Of a stretch of DNA of 64,000 nucleotides, positions 8,851 to 18,025 are shown piece by piece. Source of the stretch: Dyadobacter jiangsuensis. GTDB lineage: Bacteria > Bacteroidota > Bacteroidia > Cytophagales > Spirosomataceae. The position numbers and the translations under genes were made by a program. Below the pieces are notes generated by a model. It searched no databases. It saw only the letters and a list, made by a program, of their open reading frames with translations, and was not told the origin of the DNA. The DNA lies in assembly GCF_003014695.1 (NCBI RefSeq), contig NZ_PYAS01000004.1, positions 248,001 to 312,000 of the forward strand, in the 5' to 3' direction. The first letter of the stretch is position 1, and the number at the start of each line of letters is the position of its first letter.

Positions 8851-9704
8851 CCGTTCACTACCTGTCCGCCGTTAGGGTGCATTACCTGCCCGCTCATGTA
8901 TGAGGCGTCCTCGCTGGCGAGGAATACATAGCAGGTCGCTACTTCGCAGGGCTGGCCCGGGCGCTTAAACGGGGTATCCTTTCCGAATTCTTTCACCCGC
9001 TCCGAATCAAATGTGGAAGGGATGAGCGGCGTCCAGATCGGCCCGGGCGCTACCGCATTCACCCGGATGCCTTTGTCGGCCAGATTATCTGCCAGTGAGC
9101 GCGTGTATGCTACAATCGCACCTTTGGTAGACGAGTAATCGAGCAGCGAGGGACTTCCGTGATAGGCGGTAATGGAGGTAGTATTGATAACGGTGTCCCC
9201 CTGACCCAAATGCGGCAATGCGGCCTGTGTGAAGTAGAAAAATGAAAAGATGTTGGTCGCAAACGTATCACTCAGTTGCTCCTGTGAAATCTGATCGACG
9301 CTTTCCTTCGGATGCTGCTCGGCTGCATTGTTGACAAGGATATTCAGTTTCCCGAACTCGTTGACCACACGGCTTACCGCTTCCCTGCAAAATGCCTCGC
9401 TGCGGATATCCCCCTGAATGAGCAGGCAACTTTTTCCTTCGGCCTCCACCATGGCCCTGGTATCGGCGGCGTCCTGATTTTCATCGAGGTACACAATGGC
9501 AACATCGGCGCCCTCGCGGGCGAAGTGAACCGCTACCGAGCGGCCTATGCCGCTGTCGCCACCGGTAATGAGTGCTGTTTTACCTGCTAATTTGCCGCAG
9601 CCACGGTAGTTTTCACGGATCACGACCGGCGCCGGATCCATAACCTCTTCTATTCCGGGCTGTGCACTTTGCGTCTGCCCGCGGGTGTCTATATCGAAGC
9701 TCAT
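8847..9704 (-). CDS. SDR oxidoreductase (YghA/glucose-1-dehydrogenase-like)
   Basis: The 285-residue protein has an N-terminal extension of about 40 residues, then TGGDSGIG for NAD(P) binding, NNAAEQ, a Ser in TTSITAYHG, and the catalytic YSSTKGA (Tyr-x-x-x-Lys). The extension and length match the stress-associated YghA/YhxC/YhdF subgroup of short-chain dehydrogenases. It probably reduces aldehydes or ketones in the cytoplasm. Its stop (TAG, minus strand) and the stop of the histidine kinase share the bases CTAA at 8847-8850. Confidence 0.9.
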   Translation of the reverse strand: MSFDIDTRGQTQSAQPGIEEVMDPAPVVIRENYRGCGKLAGKTALITGGDSGIGRSVAVHFAREGADVAIVYLDENQDAADTRAMVEAEGKSCLLIQGDIRSEAFCREAVSRVVNEFGKLNILVNNAAEQHPKESVDQISQEQLSDTFATNIFSFFYFTQAALPHLGQGDTVINTTSITAYHGSPSLLDYSSTKGAIVAYTRSLADNLADKGIRVNAVAPGPIWTPLIPSTFDSERVKEFGKDTPFKRPGQPCEVATCYVFLASEDASYMSGQVMHPNGGQVVNG

Positions 9705-9943
9705 AATATTTGCATGTTTTGTGAATGTGGCGCATTGTCAAAAAGGATATGCCAATGGCCGGCCTGGCATCGTGCGGGGAGGAAAGCATAGCCCGCTGCC
9801 GGAAATGAGTAAAGATTTTCACAGTATAGTGTATGCATTCGGGTCCAGAAGGCATGTTTGGATGCTTCAAAAAGCAATGGGCATGGTTATTAACGCAAGC
9901 ACGCGATGCGGCCGCAAATGCCGGCCGGCAAACTTATCGCGCT
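9705..9943. promoter_or_regulatory. Divergent region between SDR and NADH dehydrogenase
   Basis: This 239-base region separates two divergent oxidoreductase genes and must contain both promoters. I see no clean -33/-7 match. The right half is GC-rich (GGCCG repeats around 9910-9930). The open frame can be extended upstream to 9833, but the added residues do not look like the protein family. Confidence 0.3.
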
Positions 9944-11215
9944 ATGGATTCGAAAAAGGTAGTGATCATAGGCGGAGGTTTCGGAGGTATTAATCTCGCC
10001 CAGAAGCTTTCGCGCAATAAATCGTTTGAAATCGTGCTGGTGGACAAGAATAACTACAACTTCTTCCCGCCGCTGCTCTACCAGGTAGCGACCGGTTTTC
10101 TGGAAGCGTCCAATATCAGCTACCCGTTCCGCAAGTTTTTTCAGGACAAATCCAATCTCCGGTTTAGTCTGGGAGGCTTTGTCGAAGTTTTTCCGGAAGA
10201 GAGAAGAATATCGACCGAGAGCGGAGATATCCGTTACGACTACTTGGTATTCGCGACCGGTACGGAAAGCAATTATTTTGGCATGGAGAATGTGCGGAAG
10301 AATGCGGTGCCGATGAAAACCGTACAGGATGCACTCGCGCTTAGGAATCATATCCTGAGGCTGAAAGAAGAGGCTACCAAGGAGCCCGACGCTGCTACCC
10401 GTAAAAAGCTGCTTTCTATTGTGGTGGCTGGCGCGGGCCCGACAGGCGTGGAGGTTTCAGGAATGCTGGCGGAAATGCACAAGAGTATTTTCAAAAAGGA
10501 TTATCCCGAATTGAAAAGAGAAGAAGTGCAAATCTACCTCGTCGATGCGCTGCCGGTCGTACTGAACCCCATGAGCAGGAAATCGCAGGAGGAGACACTT
10601 GCGGAGCTGCGCGGGCTGGGTATTGAGGTGCTGCTGAATCACGCGGTGAAGGATTATGACAACGGAATCGTCACATTTGCCGATGGCAATACCATCGAAA
10701 CCCAAACGCTGATCTGGACTTCGGGAGTGACTGCCACCCCGTTGCCCGGCTTGCCTGCGGAGGTTTTCGGCAAGGGCAAGCGCGTACTTGTGGATGCGTA
10801 TAATCGCGTGAGCGGTTTCGACGATATTTTTGCTATCGGAGATATTTGCCTGATGACAGCCGACGAAAAATTTCCGGACGGCCATCCGCAACTCGCCCAG
10901 GTGGCCATTCAGCAGGGACGGAACCTGGCGTCTAACTTGTCGAAATGGCGGGATGGAGGTTCGCCTAAGGCATTTGAATACAATGATAAGGGCACGATGG
11001 CAATTATCGGTGTCAACAAGGCTGTGGCCGACCTGCCGGGCTTGCATTTCAGGGGCTTTATCGCTTATTTTCTGTGGCTGGTGGTGCATTTGTTTTCGCT
11101 GATCCGCTACCGGAATCAGGTGAAAACCTTTTACAACTGGATGGTCGCATTCTTCACCAGGGACCAGTCCCTGCGTTTCATCCTCGATCCGAAGCCGGAA
11201 AAGCCAGCGCATTGA
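9944..11215 (+). CDS. ndh: Type II NADH:quinone dehydrogenase (NDH-2)
   Basis: The 423-residue protein starts with VVIIGGGFGGINLA (FAD Rossmann motif), has VVAGAGPTGVEVSG (NADH site) and TSGVTATPLPG followed by FAIGDICL, the second FAD motif. The C-terminus has a hydrophobic stretch FIAYFLWLVVHLFSLI and a basic amphipathic tail that anchors NDH-2 to the membrane. It oxidises NADH and reduces menaquinone without pumping protons. The ATG at 9944 places the dinucleotide motif at the usual distance from the start. CorA follows 47 bases later in the same direction. Confidence 0.93.
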   Translation: MDSKKVVIIGGGFGGINLAQKLSRNKSFEIVLVDKNNYNFFPPLLYQVATGFLEASNISYPFRKFFQDKSNLRFSLGGFVEVFPEERRISTESGDIRYDYLVFATGTESNYFGMENVRKNAVPMKTVQDALALRNHILRLKEEATKEPDAATRKKLLSIVVAGAGPTGVEVSGMLAEMHKSIFKKDYPELKREEVQIYLVDALPVVLNPMSRKSQEETLAELRGLGIEVLLNHAVKDYDNGIVTFADGNTIETQTLIWTSGVTATPLPGLPAEVFGKGKRVLVDAYNRVSGFDDIFAIGDICLMTADEKFPDGHPQLAQVAIQQGRNLASNLSKWRDGGSPKAFEYNDKGTMAIIGVNKAVADLPGLHFRGFIAYFLWLVVHLFSLIRYRNQVKTFYNWMVAFFTRDQSLRFILDPKPEKPAH

Positions 11216-11262
11216 ATGCCGCCGATTGCATTGAACATCTTGAATTTTAGCCGCATTTCTTT

Positions 11263-12165
11263 ATGATCCAGACCATTGCCGCCCCCTCCCAATACCCGTT
11301 TGAATGGATTGACGTGACAGACCCCGGCGAGGAGGAGTTAAAGCAGCTCAGGGAAAAATATGGATTACACGACTCGTCGGTCAAAGACTGGCTGCAACCC
11401 GACCATCTGCCGAAATATGAGGATGTGGGCACTTATGTATTCATTATTTTCCGAATGCACAGCGAGCAAGTAGGAACCGAGGCCGATACCGTCACCGAGC
11501 TCACCAACAAACTCGCGATTTTCATGACCAGGGATAGGGTCATTACCATGCACAGGAAGGATTGGGGGGCACCGGAAGTCATTCGCGAGCAGCAGGTCGA
11601 TCAGCATTCGTGTGAGGATACCGTTCACCTCGTGAATGAGATCATTAAAAACTGCATTGCCACCTATGAAGCACCATCATTGAAGCTGACGAAGGATATT
11701 GAGTATTACGAAGAAAATATGTTCCTCAAAAACCGTAAAGCGTCGCTTTTGAAGGGTTTGTATTACCTCAGAAGAAGAGTGGAGGTCACACGGCGCATTC
11801 TGATGCTCTCCCACGAAATTGTGGACAAAATAGACGCGCCGGGTCATTCCAATACTTACACGCGCGATACACGCGACCTTTATGTGAAGCTGCACAACAT
11901 TTATGACACCCTATTTGAGAACATGAATCACCTGGTAATGGTCTATTTCTCCATTTCCTCGCAGCGTACCAACGAGATCGTGCGCGTGCTCACCGTGTTT
12001 TCCGTCTTTTTCATGCCGCTTACTTTTATTGTCGGTATTTACGGAATGAACTTCGATTTTATGCCAGAATTACGGCTGAAATGGGGTTATCCGGCTGTTA
12101 TGATCCTGATGGGCGGGATTACTTTCGGGATTTATGTATGGTTTAAACGGCGTGGATGGCTGTAA
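11263..12165 (+). CDS. corA: CorA-family divalent metal transporter
   Basis: The 300-residue protein has a soluble alpha/beta N-terminal domain, a long helical stalk (about 120-240), and two C-terminal membrane helices. The first ends in YGMNF, the GMN signature of CorA Mg/Co channels, and the second is followed by a basic KRRGW tail. It forms a pentameric inner-membrane channel for Mg or other divalent ions. It is likely cotranscribed with, or just downstream of, the NADH dehydrogenase. Confidence 0.93.
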   Translation: MIQTIAAPSQYPFEWIDVTDPGEEELKQLREKYGLHDSSVKDWLQPDHLPKYEDVGTYVFIIFRMHSEQVGTEADTVTELTNKLAIFMTRDRVITMHRKDWGAPEVIREQQVDQHSCEDTVHLVNEIIKNCIATYEAPSLKLTKDIEYYEENMFLKNRKASLLKGLYYLRRRVEVTRRILMLSHEIVDKIDAPGHSNTYTRDTRDLYVKLHNIYDTLFENMNHLVMVYFSISSQRTNEIVRVLTVFSVFFMPLTFIVGIYGMNFDFMPELRLKWGYPAVMILMGGITFGIYVWFKRRGWL

Positions 12166-12220
12166 GAGCTGGCATAAATGCATTTAACCTCTATTTTTGC
12201 CTCCCTATCGTCCCGAATTT

Positions 12221-13396
12221 ATGAACCGAACCTTTACCAGACACGCATTTTCGTCGTTAACATTATTCTGTATTATTCTTTTGCTTCCCTGGCGCGTGTT
12301 GGGCGCTATTCCAAAGGCTCCCACCACGCTGGTTGCCGTTGCAGCTTCCGGGAGTCAGATTAACCTCGGATGGCTGGATCTCGCCACGGACGAAACCGGT
12401 TTTGAAGTAGAGCAATCTACGGATGGGACGAAATTTGTAAAAGTGGCCGATCTGGCTGCCAATACCGTTACTTATCAGGATAAATCGCTGAAATCGGCCA
12501 CCAAATACTGGTACCGGGTACGGGCTAAGAATGCTTCCGGGGCTTCGGCCTATTCCAATGTCGCCAATGCGACCACGCTGGTAATCATTACAATCCCTAA
12601 AGCGCCGACGACATTGGTTGCCAATGCGGCTTCTTCCACGCAGATCAATTTGAACTGGACGGATAATGCCAACGATGAAACGGGGTTCGAACTCGAACGC
12701 TCAACGGATGCATTGGCGTTCACCAAAATCGCCGATCTCGGCCCGAACGTAACGAGCTATCAGCACACAGGCCTGGCGCCTGCGACACGCTACTGGTACC
12801 GCGTGCTCGCGAAGAATACCGCCGGGAAATCCGTTTATTCCAACATCGCCAACGCGACCACGCAGGAGGTAGCACCTAATGCGCCTACTAACCTGACGGC
12901 CGTTCCTACCGCGCCGGATCTGATCCAGCTGCGCTGGGCGAAACCCGCGGCCAATGCAACCGAAATCGTGATCGAACGCGCGAAAGGCGAGGGCAACTTT
13001 GCCCCAATCGCCAAAGTAGGAGCGACTATCCTGCAATATGAAGACCGGGCCGAGCTCGAAACGGCCGATTATTTTTACCGCATCAAGGCGGTAAATGCGG
13101 GTGGAGCATCACCGTACAGCCTGCTCGCGATCGTGCGCGCGGCTTCCATCATTACAGCAGTGGAAAACCCGCAAGATCAGCATTTGATTTACCTGGCGGG
13201 GCGGACGCTCGTTGTCGATATTAACCGTGCGACAGGAGCGAAAGTATCAGTTTATGACCTTTCGGGCAGGGCACATTTTGTGAAGCAAATCACACAGGAG
13301 GGGCGCATTGACCTGACTCATCTTGCGGCGGGCATTTATGTGGTTGTAACCGATACAGGCAAAGAAGTAATATCGAAGCGAATATTCCTTTATTGA
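12221..13396 (+). CDS. Secreted fibronectin-III protein with T9SS C-terminal signal
   Basis: The 391-residue protein has a signal peptide (about 1-28) and three fibronectin type III repeats at about 30-120, 125-215 and 220-310. The first two are near copies, both with PKAPTTLVA, a QINL strand, YWYRV and AYSN/VYSN. The C-terminal 75 residues (VSVYDLSGR...LAAGIYVVV...KRIFLY) match the type A sorting domain of type IX secretion cargo. It has no catalytic domain, so it is probably a binding or adhesive surface protein. The chitinase gene follows after 30 bases, so a carbohydrate-binding role next to that enzyme is plausible. A TATTTTTG -7 element lies at 12192-12199. Confidence 0.88.
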   Translation: MNRTFTRHAFSSLTLFCIILLLPWRVLGAIPKAPTTLVAVAASGSQINLGWLDLATDETGFEVEQSTDGTKFVKVADLAANTVTYQDKSLKSATKYWYRVRAKNASGASAYSNVANATTLVIITIPKAPTTLVANAASSTQINLNWTDNANDETGFELERSTDALAFTKIADLGPNVTSYQHTGLAPATRYWYRVLAKNTAGKSVYSNIANATTQEVAPNAPTNLTAVPTAPDLIQLRWAKPAANATEIVIERAKGEGNFAPIAKVGATILQYEDRAELETADYFYRIKAVNAGGASPYSLLAIVRAASIITAVENPQDQHLIYLAGRTLVVDINRATGAKVSVYDLSGRAHFVKQITQEGRIDLTHLAAGIYVVVTDTGKEVISKRIFLY

Positions 13397-13426
13397 TATA
13401 TCCTGAACCTAAATTTACTGACCTCT

Positions 13427-14569
13427 ATGAAATGCTGTTCCTTGAAGCCGCTTCCAGGCTTCTCTTGCATGGCACTTGCGCTGTGCCTGCTCATTTCCGG
13501 TGCCGTTTCGGCGCAAAAGAAGAAAAAATACATTGTGAATGCTTACGTAGGCGGCTTCCGTGGTCTTGCGAATGTGGAAGAAATCGATGCTGAGAAGCTG
13601 ACGCATATCAACTACGCATTTGTGAATGTGCAGGACAGCATGGCTGTGCTCACCAATCTGGCGACGGATTCTACCAATTTCAGGAAACTGAACGGGCTGA
13701 AAAAGAAAAACCCCGACCTGAAAATCGTGATCTCGATCGGCGGCTGGGCGTGGAGCGAGAACTTTTCGGACGCGGTGCTGACAGAATCTTCCCGATTGAA
13801 ATTCGCGAAATCCAGTGTCGACATCGTGCGCCAGTACGACCTGGACGGCGTGGATATCGACTGGGAATATCCCGGGATGCGCGGCGAGGAGGGGAATATT
13901 TACCGTCCCGAGGATAAGCAGAATTTTACGCTGATGTTCAAAGCGATCCGCGAAGAATTGAATTTGCTCGAAAAAGAAAAAGGCAAGAAGTACCTGCTCA
14001 CCACGGCTGTGGGCGGCTCGAAATCGTTTATCGAGCACACGGAGATGGGGCTGGCCCAGGTGTACCTCGACTACGTGCTGATCATGACCTACGATTACGG
14101 CGGCCGCAACGGCACCGTAGGACACCATACCAATTTGTACGACTACGACCCGTCCGGGGAAGGCTCATCTGCCGACCGCTCTGTGAAGAACTTCATCGCT
14201 GCCGGCGTGCCTGCAAGCAAGATCGGGCTCGGAGCCGCTTTTTATGGCAAAGGCTGGGAAGCGGAAACCACCGATAATCACGGACTGGGCGCAAAGCGCG
14301 TGAAATCGGTTCAGGGAGGAGGTTATACCAAGCTGAAAGATACGGTCATCGACCAGAATGGATACAAAAAATACTATGACAAGAAGGCCAAAGCGCCGTA
14401 CCTGTTCAACGATTCCACCAAAGTACTGATCACCTACGAAGACGAAAAGTCGGTCAAAGGGAAATGCAAGTATGTGAAAAAGAACAAATTGGCGGGCATA
14501 TTCTTCTGGGAGTATTTCAATGACCCGAAAGAATACCTGATCAACGAAATCCACAAAAACCTCAATTAG
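13427..14569 (+). CDS. Exported GH18 chitinase-like glycoside hydrolase
   Basis: The 380-residue protein has a signal peptide (cleavage near residue 30, SAQ). The GH18 signature is complete: SIGGW (about 103-107) and DGVDIDWEYPG with catalytic Glu147 and Asp140/143/145, then MTYDYGG. Family members hydrolyse beta-1,4-linked GlcNAc polymers by substrate-assisted catalysis. It has no T9SS tail, so it is probably periplasmic or otherwise surface-held. It follows the FnIII/T9SS gene by 30 bases, suggesting one transcript. The stop overlaps the stop of the convergent helicase gene. Confidence 0.92.
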   Translation: MKCCSLKPLPGFSCMALALCLLISGAVSAQKKKKYIVNAYVGGFRGLANVEEIDAEKLTHINYAFVNVQDSMAVLTNLATDSTNFRKLNGLKKKNPDLKIVISIGGWAWSENFSDAVLTESSRLKFAKSSVDIVRQYDLDGVDIDWEYPGMRGEEGNIYRPEDKQNFTLMFKAIREELNLLEKEKGKKYLLTTAVGGSKSFIEHTEMGLAQVYLDYVLIMTYDYGGRNGTVGHHTNLYDYDPSGEGSSADRSVKNFIAAGVPASKIGLGAAFYGKGWEAETTDNHGLGAKRVKSVQGGGYTKLKDTVIDQNGYKKYYDKKAKAPYLFNDSTKVLITYEDEKSVKGKCKYVKKNKLAGIFFWEYFNDPKEYLINEIHKNLN

Positions 14570-17500
14570 CGCGCTACCAGCCGCAGCAGATCGTCCCTGG
14601 TCAGTGATTTCAGAATATCGGAATCGGTTTTGATGAGATCATTGGCCAGGTCCTTCTTCGTTTCCTGCAATTCCATGATTTTTTCTTCGATCGTGTCAGG
14701 GCAAATGAGCCGCACTGCGATCACATGCTTGTCCTGCCCGATGCGGTGCGAGCGGTCAATGGCCTGGTTTTCAACGGCCGGGTTCCACCACGGATCGATC
14801 AGGTACACGTAATCGGCTTCGGTGAGGTTGAGGCCGGTACCGCCGGCTTTCAGCGAGATCAGGAAAACGCGCACGTCGGGGTTGGTCTGGAAATTCTCGA
14901 CCTTCGCCGCCCTGTCGCGCGACTGGCCCGTAAGGTATTCGTATCCGATGCCACGGCTTTCCAGTTCAGGGCGGATGAGGTCGAGCATAGACACGAACTG
15001 CGAGAAAATCAGGATCTTATGCTGCGTCGCTTTGCTTTCGATCTGCTCCACAAGCGTATCAATTTTGGCCGATGCATTGCCGTAGAACTTTTCATCGCGG
15101 AGCAATGCAGGTGAGTCGCATATCTGGCGCAATTTGGTAAGTCCTTGCAATACATGCAGTTGCGAGCGCTTAATGTCGCCTTCGCTGGTGGTGTTGAGGT
15201 AAATGTAGAATTCCAGTTCGTAGGCATTGTACACGCGCCGCTGCTCTTCTCCCATTTCGCAATAGATCACCATTTCCGTCTTTTCGGGAAGTTCCGAAGC
15301 CACCTGCTGCTTGGTACGCCGCAGGATAAACGGACTCACCCGCTTTTGCAGCTCCACGGCCCGCTCGGCATCCTTGAAACGGTCGATAGGTGTCGAAAAA
15401 TGATTCCGGAACTGCGTTTTGTTGCCCAGCAGGCCCGGGCAGGCGAACGAAAGCTGGCCGTACAAATCGAAAGTATTGTTTTCCACGGGCGTACCGGTCA
15501 TCACAATGCGGTTACGCGCATGCAGCAGCCTCACGGCTTTGTACCGCTGTGATTCAGGGTTTTTGATCGCTTGCGATTCGTCGAGGATGATGTAGTTGAA
15601 ATGGTACTTCTTCAAAAAATTAACATCCGAAAGCAGCGTACCGTAGGAAGTGAGGACGATTTCGTAGCGGTCAAAATCGGTAATGTCCTTCACACGGTCG
15701 GCGCCGTAAATGGTAAGCATCCGAATGTCGGGAGCAAACTTGGCAACCTCGGCCTGCCAGTTGAAAACCAGCGAAGTAGGCACGATGACCAGGTTCGTGT
15801 TCCGTACCTGTTTTTTTCTTTGTAATAAAATGAATGCAATGATCTGCAAGGTTTTACCCAAACCCATATCGTCTGCCAGGCAGCCGCCGAAGTTGAAATC
15901 GTCGAGGAAATTAAGCCAGTTGAGCCCCTGCTTCTGATAGCCCCGCAGGCTTGCTTTCAGCTTTTTGGGCACCGGTACCGGCTTGATCGAATCGAAATCC
16001 GTAAATCTGGACTCGTAAAATGCGATCTGCTCCTGCGCCTCGCGGTCGAGCATTTCGGCGTCGTACATGTCGTGTACCGCCGCGAAGCTGATTTTCGGGG
16101 TGTGGATTTCCTCGCCCACGATTTCTCCGACTTCGAAGTACCGGGCAAATTTTTCCAACCATTGTTCCGGCAAAATACCCAAAGTGCCGTCGCTCAGCTC
16201 CACGTATTTATTGCGGTTTTTGGCGGCCTTATGCAGGTTTTTGAGCGTCACTTTCTGCGAACCGAACTGCACCGTAGCCGTGGTATTGAACCAGTTGATG
16301 CCGCTGTTGACGTGGATCGAAACCTTTGCCTTGTTTACGTTAAGACGGTTTTTGGTAATCTGGTTGAAACCGAGAATGGTAATACCCTGGTTTTTCCATT
16401 CATCGAACGCGTCGGGAAACCAGTTTTCGTCCAAGACCCGGGAGCGGTGCAGGTAAAAGAAATGCTTGTCCTGGATGCCCTCGTCCAGCTGGTACTCGAA
16501 ATCCGGATGCTGGCGCATCATGGCCGCCATGTAGCGGAGCTCCTCCTCTTCGTCGCGCTTCACAATGAACGGGTTGCCGTGCCCATCCACAGAATAGATG
16601 TCGTTTTTGGTGTAGAGCGGCACTTCCACGCTGCCATACTTCACTACCGGTGTGATGAGCACATAGTTGCCAAAATCTTCCAGGTAAATGATTTTTTCCA
16701 CGCGTCCATCGAAGCCCTGTTCCGCGCGCTGCGCGGGTGTAGCGGGCTTTACGTATGTGTACGAGATACGTATGCGCGGGGGCAATTTGGCGAGCAGGTT
16801 CTGGCGGAAATCCTCAAATTTGGTTTCGTGGATGTAAATGCGCTGGTTATGCTGCCTGAAAAAATACAGTACTTTCAGAATGTCTTCGCTTTCAATCAGG
16901 TGCAGCGAATCTTTGTACAACACAAAATAATCGTAGCGGATCTCCACATTTTCGAGGTCGAGGTGGACGCTATCGATGATCAGCTGGCCTGAAATGCGGA
17001 AAAACGGATCCTTTTTATCGATCGTCAAATGCACGTCCACATCCGACTGCGCGAGTTTAACAGCTACCAGCGAACCTGCATTTATATTGTCGGATACCAA
17101 TGGAGTATGGTAGTAAAAATCCAGTTTGTCGGGATTTTTGAGGACCGCGCGTAACCCTGCCAGGTCGGTTTCCGGGTTTTTCTTCCTGAAATTATTGCTG
17201 AACGACGCAATCGCCGTGTAAAACCGCGACAGGTCGTGATCCTGCGTTTTCCAGAGTTGTTCCAGCGGATTAAGCTGTACAAACGGGTTTTTCAGTTTGC
17301 CGTCCCGCGTCACGGGCGCGTCGTACATTTCGAGGAAAAAGTGGTCGTAATACTTGTTCAGGCCGATCGCTACGATGGTGCGGGTATTGGTGTCCGCAGG
17401 TTTGGCCTCGGGTAAATGCCGCGCCGGGTCCGAAAACAGCTGGTCCTGCATGGCCGAGACAGCCGCCTGGTTGATCGGGATAAGCTCCTTAATGAGGGGC

Positions 17501-17967
17501 AGTACGCGCAACTCGCGGTTAACGTATTCGATCGTAAAGTATTGATTCAGATCGGATTCCGCTTCCATGCCGTAGTCCGCCGCGAGGGCGCGAAGGCGGT
17601 CGTTGCGCAAGTTTTTATCGAAAAAAGCGCGGAAATCCCTTCGGTTCATGATGTTATACAACACCTGCACCTGGTGCTCGCAGAGTTTGCGTTTGGGACG
17701 GGTACATTCGCAGTAGAGGTTCACCATGCGGTCGTTCTGTTTCACCACTACTTTGAAAGCCTCGCCGCCCCATTGAATGCGAAATGCGGCATAATCCACC
17801 ACCATATCGTCGGGCTGTATCTCGAAATAGCCCCGGCGCTCGGTAGCAGGCATGTCGGCGCTGTGATTGAGAATGTGCGTGGTGGAAAGCCCGGCGAGGT
17901 TAAAATCCAGGAAAATATAGTTATGCTGGCTCGGCGCGGTCCCCCCGGCTGGTTCATTCTTGTTCAT
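14566..17967 (-). CDS. SWIM-domain SNF2-family helicase
   Basis: The 1133-residue protein has an N-terminal SWIM zinc finger (Cys86, Cys88, Cys96, His98), a long middle region of unknown fold, and a C-terminal SNF2 ATPase: LADDMGLGKT with Lys705, the DESQ box at 796-799, MTGTPVENN, IFSQFVSM, and the GGTGLNL...WWNPAVENQAIDRSHRIGQ block. Bacterial SNF2 proteins of this type act on nucleoprotein complexes such as stalled RNA polymerase. It is a single-gene unit. Its stop shares four bases (TTAG) with the convergent chitinase stop. Confidence 0.92.
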   Translation of the reverse strand: MNKNEPAGGTAPSQHNYIFLDFNLAGLSTTHILNHSADMPATERRGYFEIQPDDMVVDYAAFRIQWGGEAFKVVVKQNDRMVNLYCECTRPKRKLCEHQVQVLYNIMNRRDFRAFFDKNLRNDRLRALAADYGMEAESDLNQYFTIEYVNRELRVLPLIKELIPINQAAVSAMQDQLFSDPARHLPEAKPADTNTRTIVAIGLNKYYDHFFLEMYDAPVTRDGKLKNPFVQLNPLEQLWKTQDHDLSRFYTAIASFSNNFRKKNPETDLAGLRAVLKNPDKLDFYYHTPLVSDNINAGSLVAVKLAQSDVDVHLTIDKKDPFFRISGQLIIDSVHLDLENVEIRYDYFVLYKDSLHLIESEDILKVLYFFRQHNQRIYIHETKFEDFRQNLLAKLPPRIRISYTYVKPATPAQRAEQGFDGRVEKIIYLEDFGNYVLITPVVKYGSVEVPLYTKNDIYSVDGHGNPFIVKRDEEEELRYMAAMMRQHPDFEYQLDEGIQDKHFFYLHRSRVLDENWFPDAFDEWKNQGITILGFNQITKNRLNVNKAKVSIHVNSGINWFNTTATVQFGSQKVTLKNLHKAAKNRNKYVELSDGTLGILPEQWLEKFARYFEVGEIVGEEIHTPKISFAAVHDMYDAEMLDREAQEQIAFYESRFTDFDSIKPVPVPKKLKASLRGYQKQGLNWLNFLDDFNFGGCLADDMGLGKTLQIIAFILLQRKKQVRNTNLVIVPTSLVFNWQAEVAKFAPDIRMLTIYGADRVKDITDFDRYEIVLTSYGTLLSDVNFLKKYHFNYIILDESQAIKNPESQRYKAVRLLHARNRIVMTGTPVENNTFDLYGQLSFACPGLLGNKTQFRNHFSTPIDRFKDAERAVELQKRVSPFILRRTKQQVASELPEKTEMVIYCEMGEEQRRVYNAYELEFYIYLNTTSEGDIKRSQLHVLQGLTKLRQICDSPALLRDEKFYGNASAKIDTLVEQIESKATQHKILIFSQFVSMLDLIRPELESRGIGYEYLTGQSRDRAAKVENFQTNPDVRVFLISLKAGGTGLNLTEADYVYLIDPWWNPAVENQAIDRSHRIGQDKHVIAVRLICPDTIEEKIMELQETKKDLANDLIKTDSDILKSLTRDDLLRLVAR

Positions 17968-18025
17968 AGGGCAAATTAATAACTGCGGCTGCGTTTGGCA
18001 CCATTATTTTGCAAAATTTGCGTTA

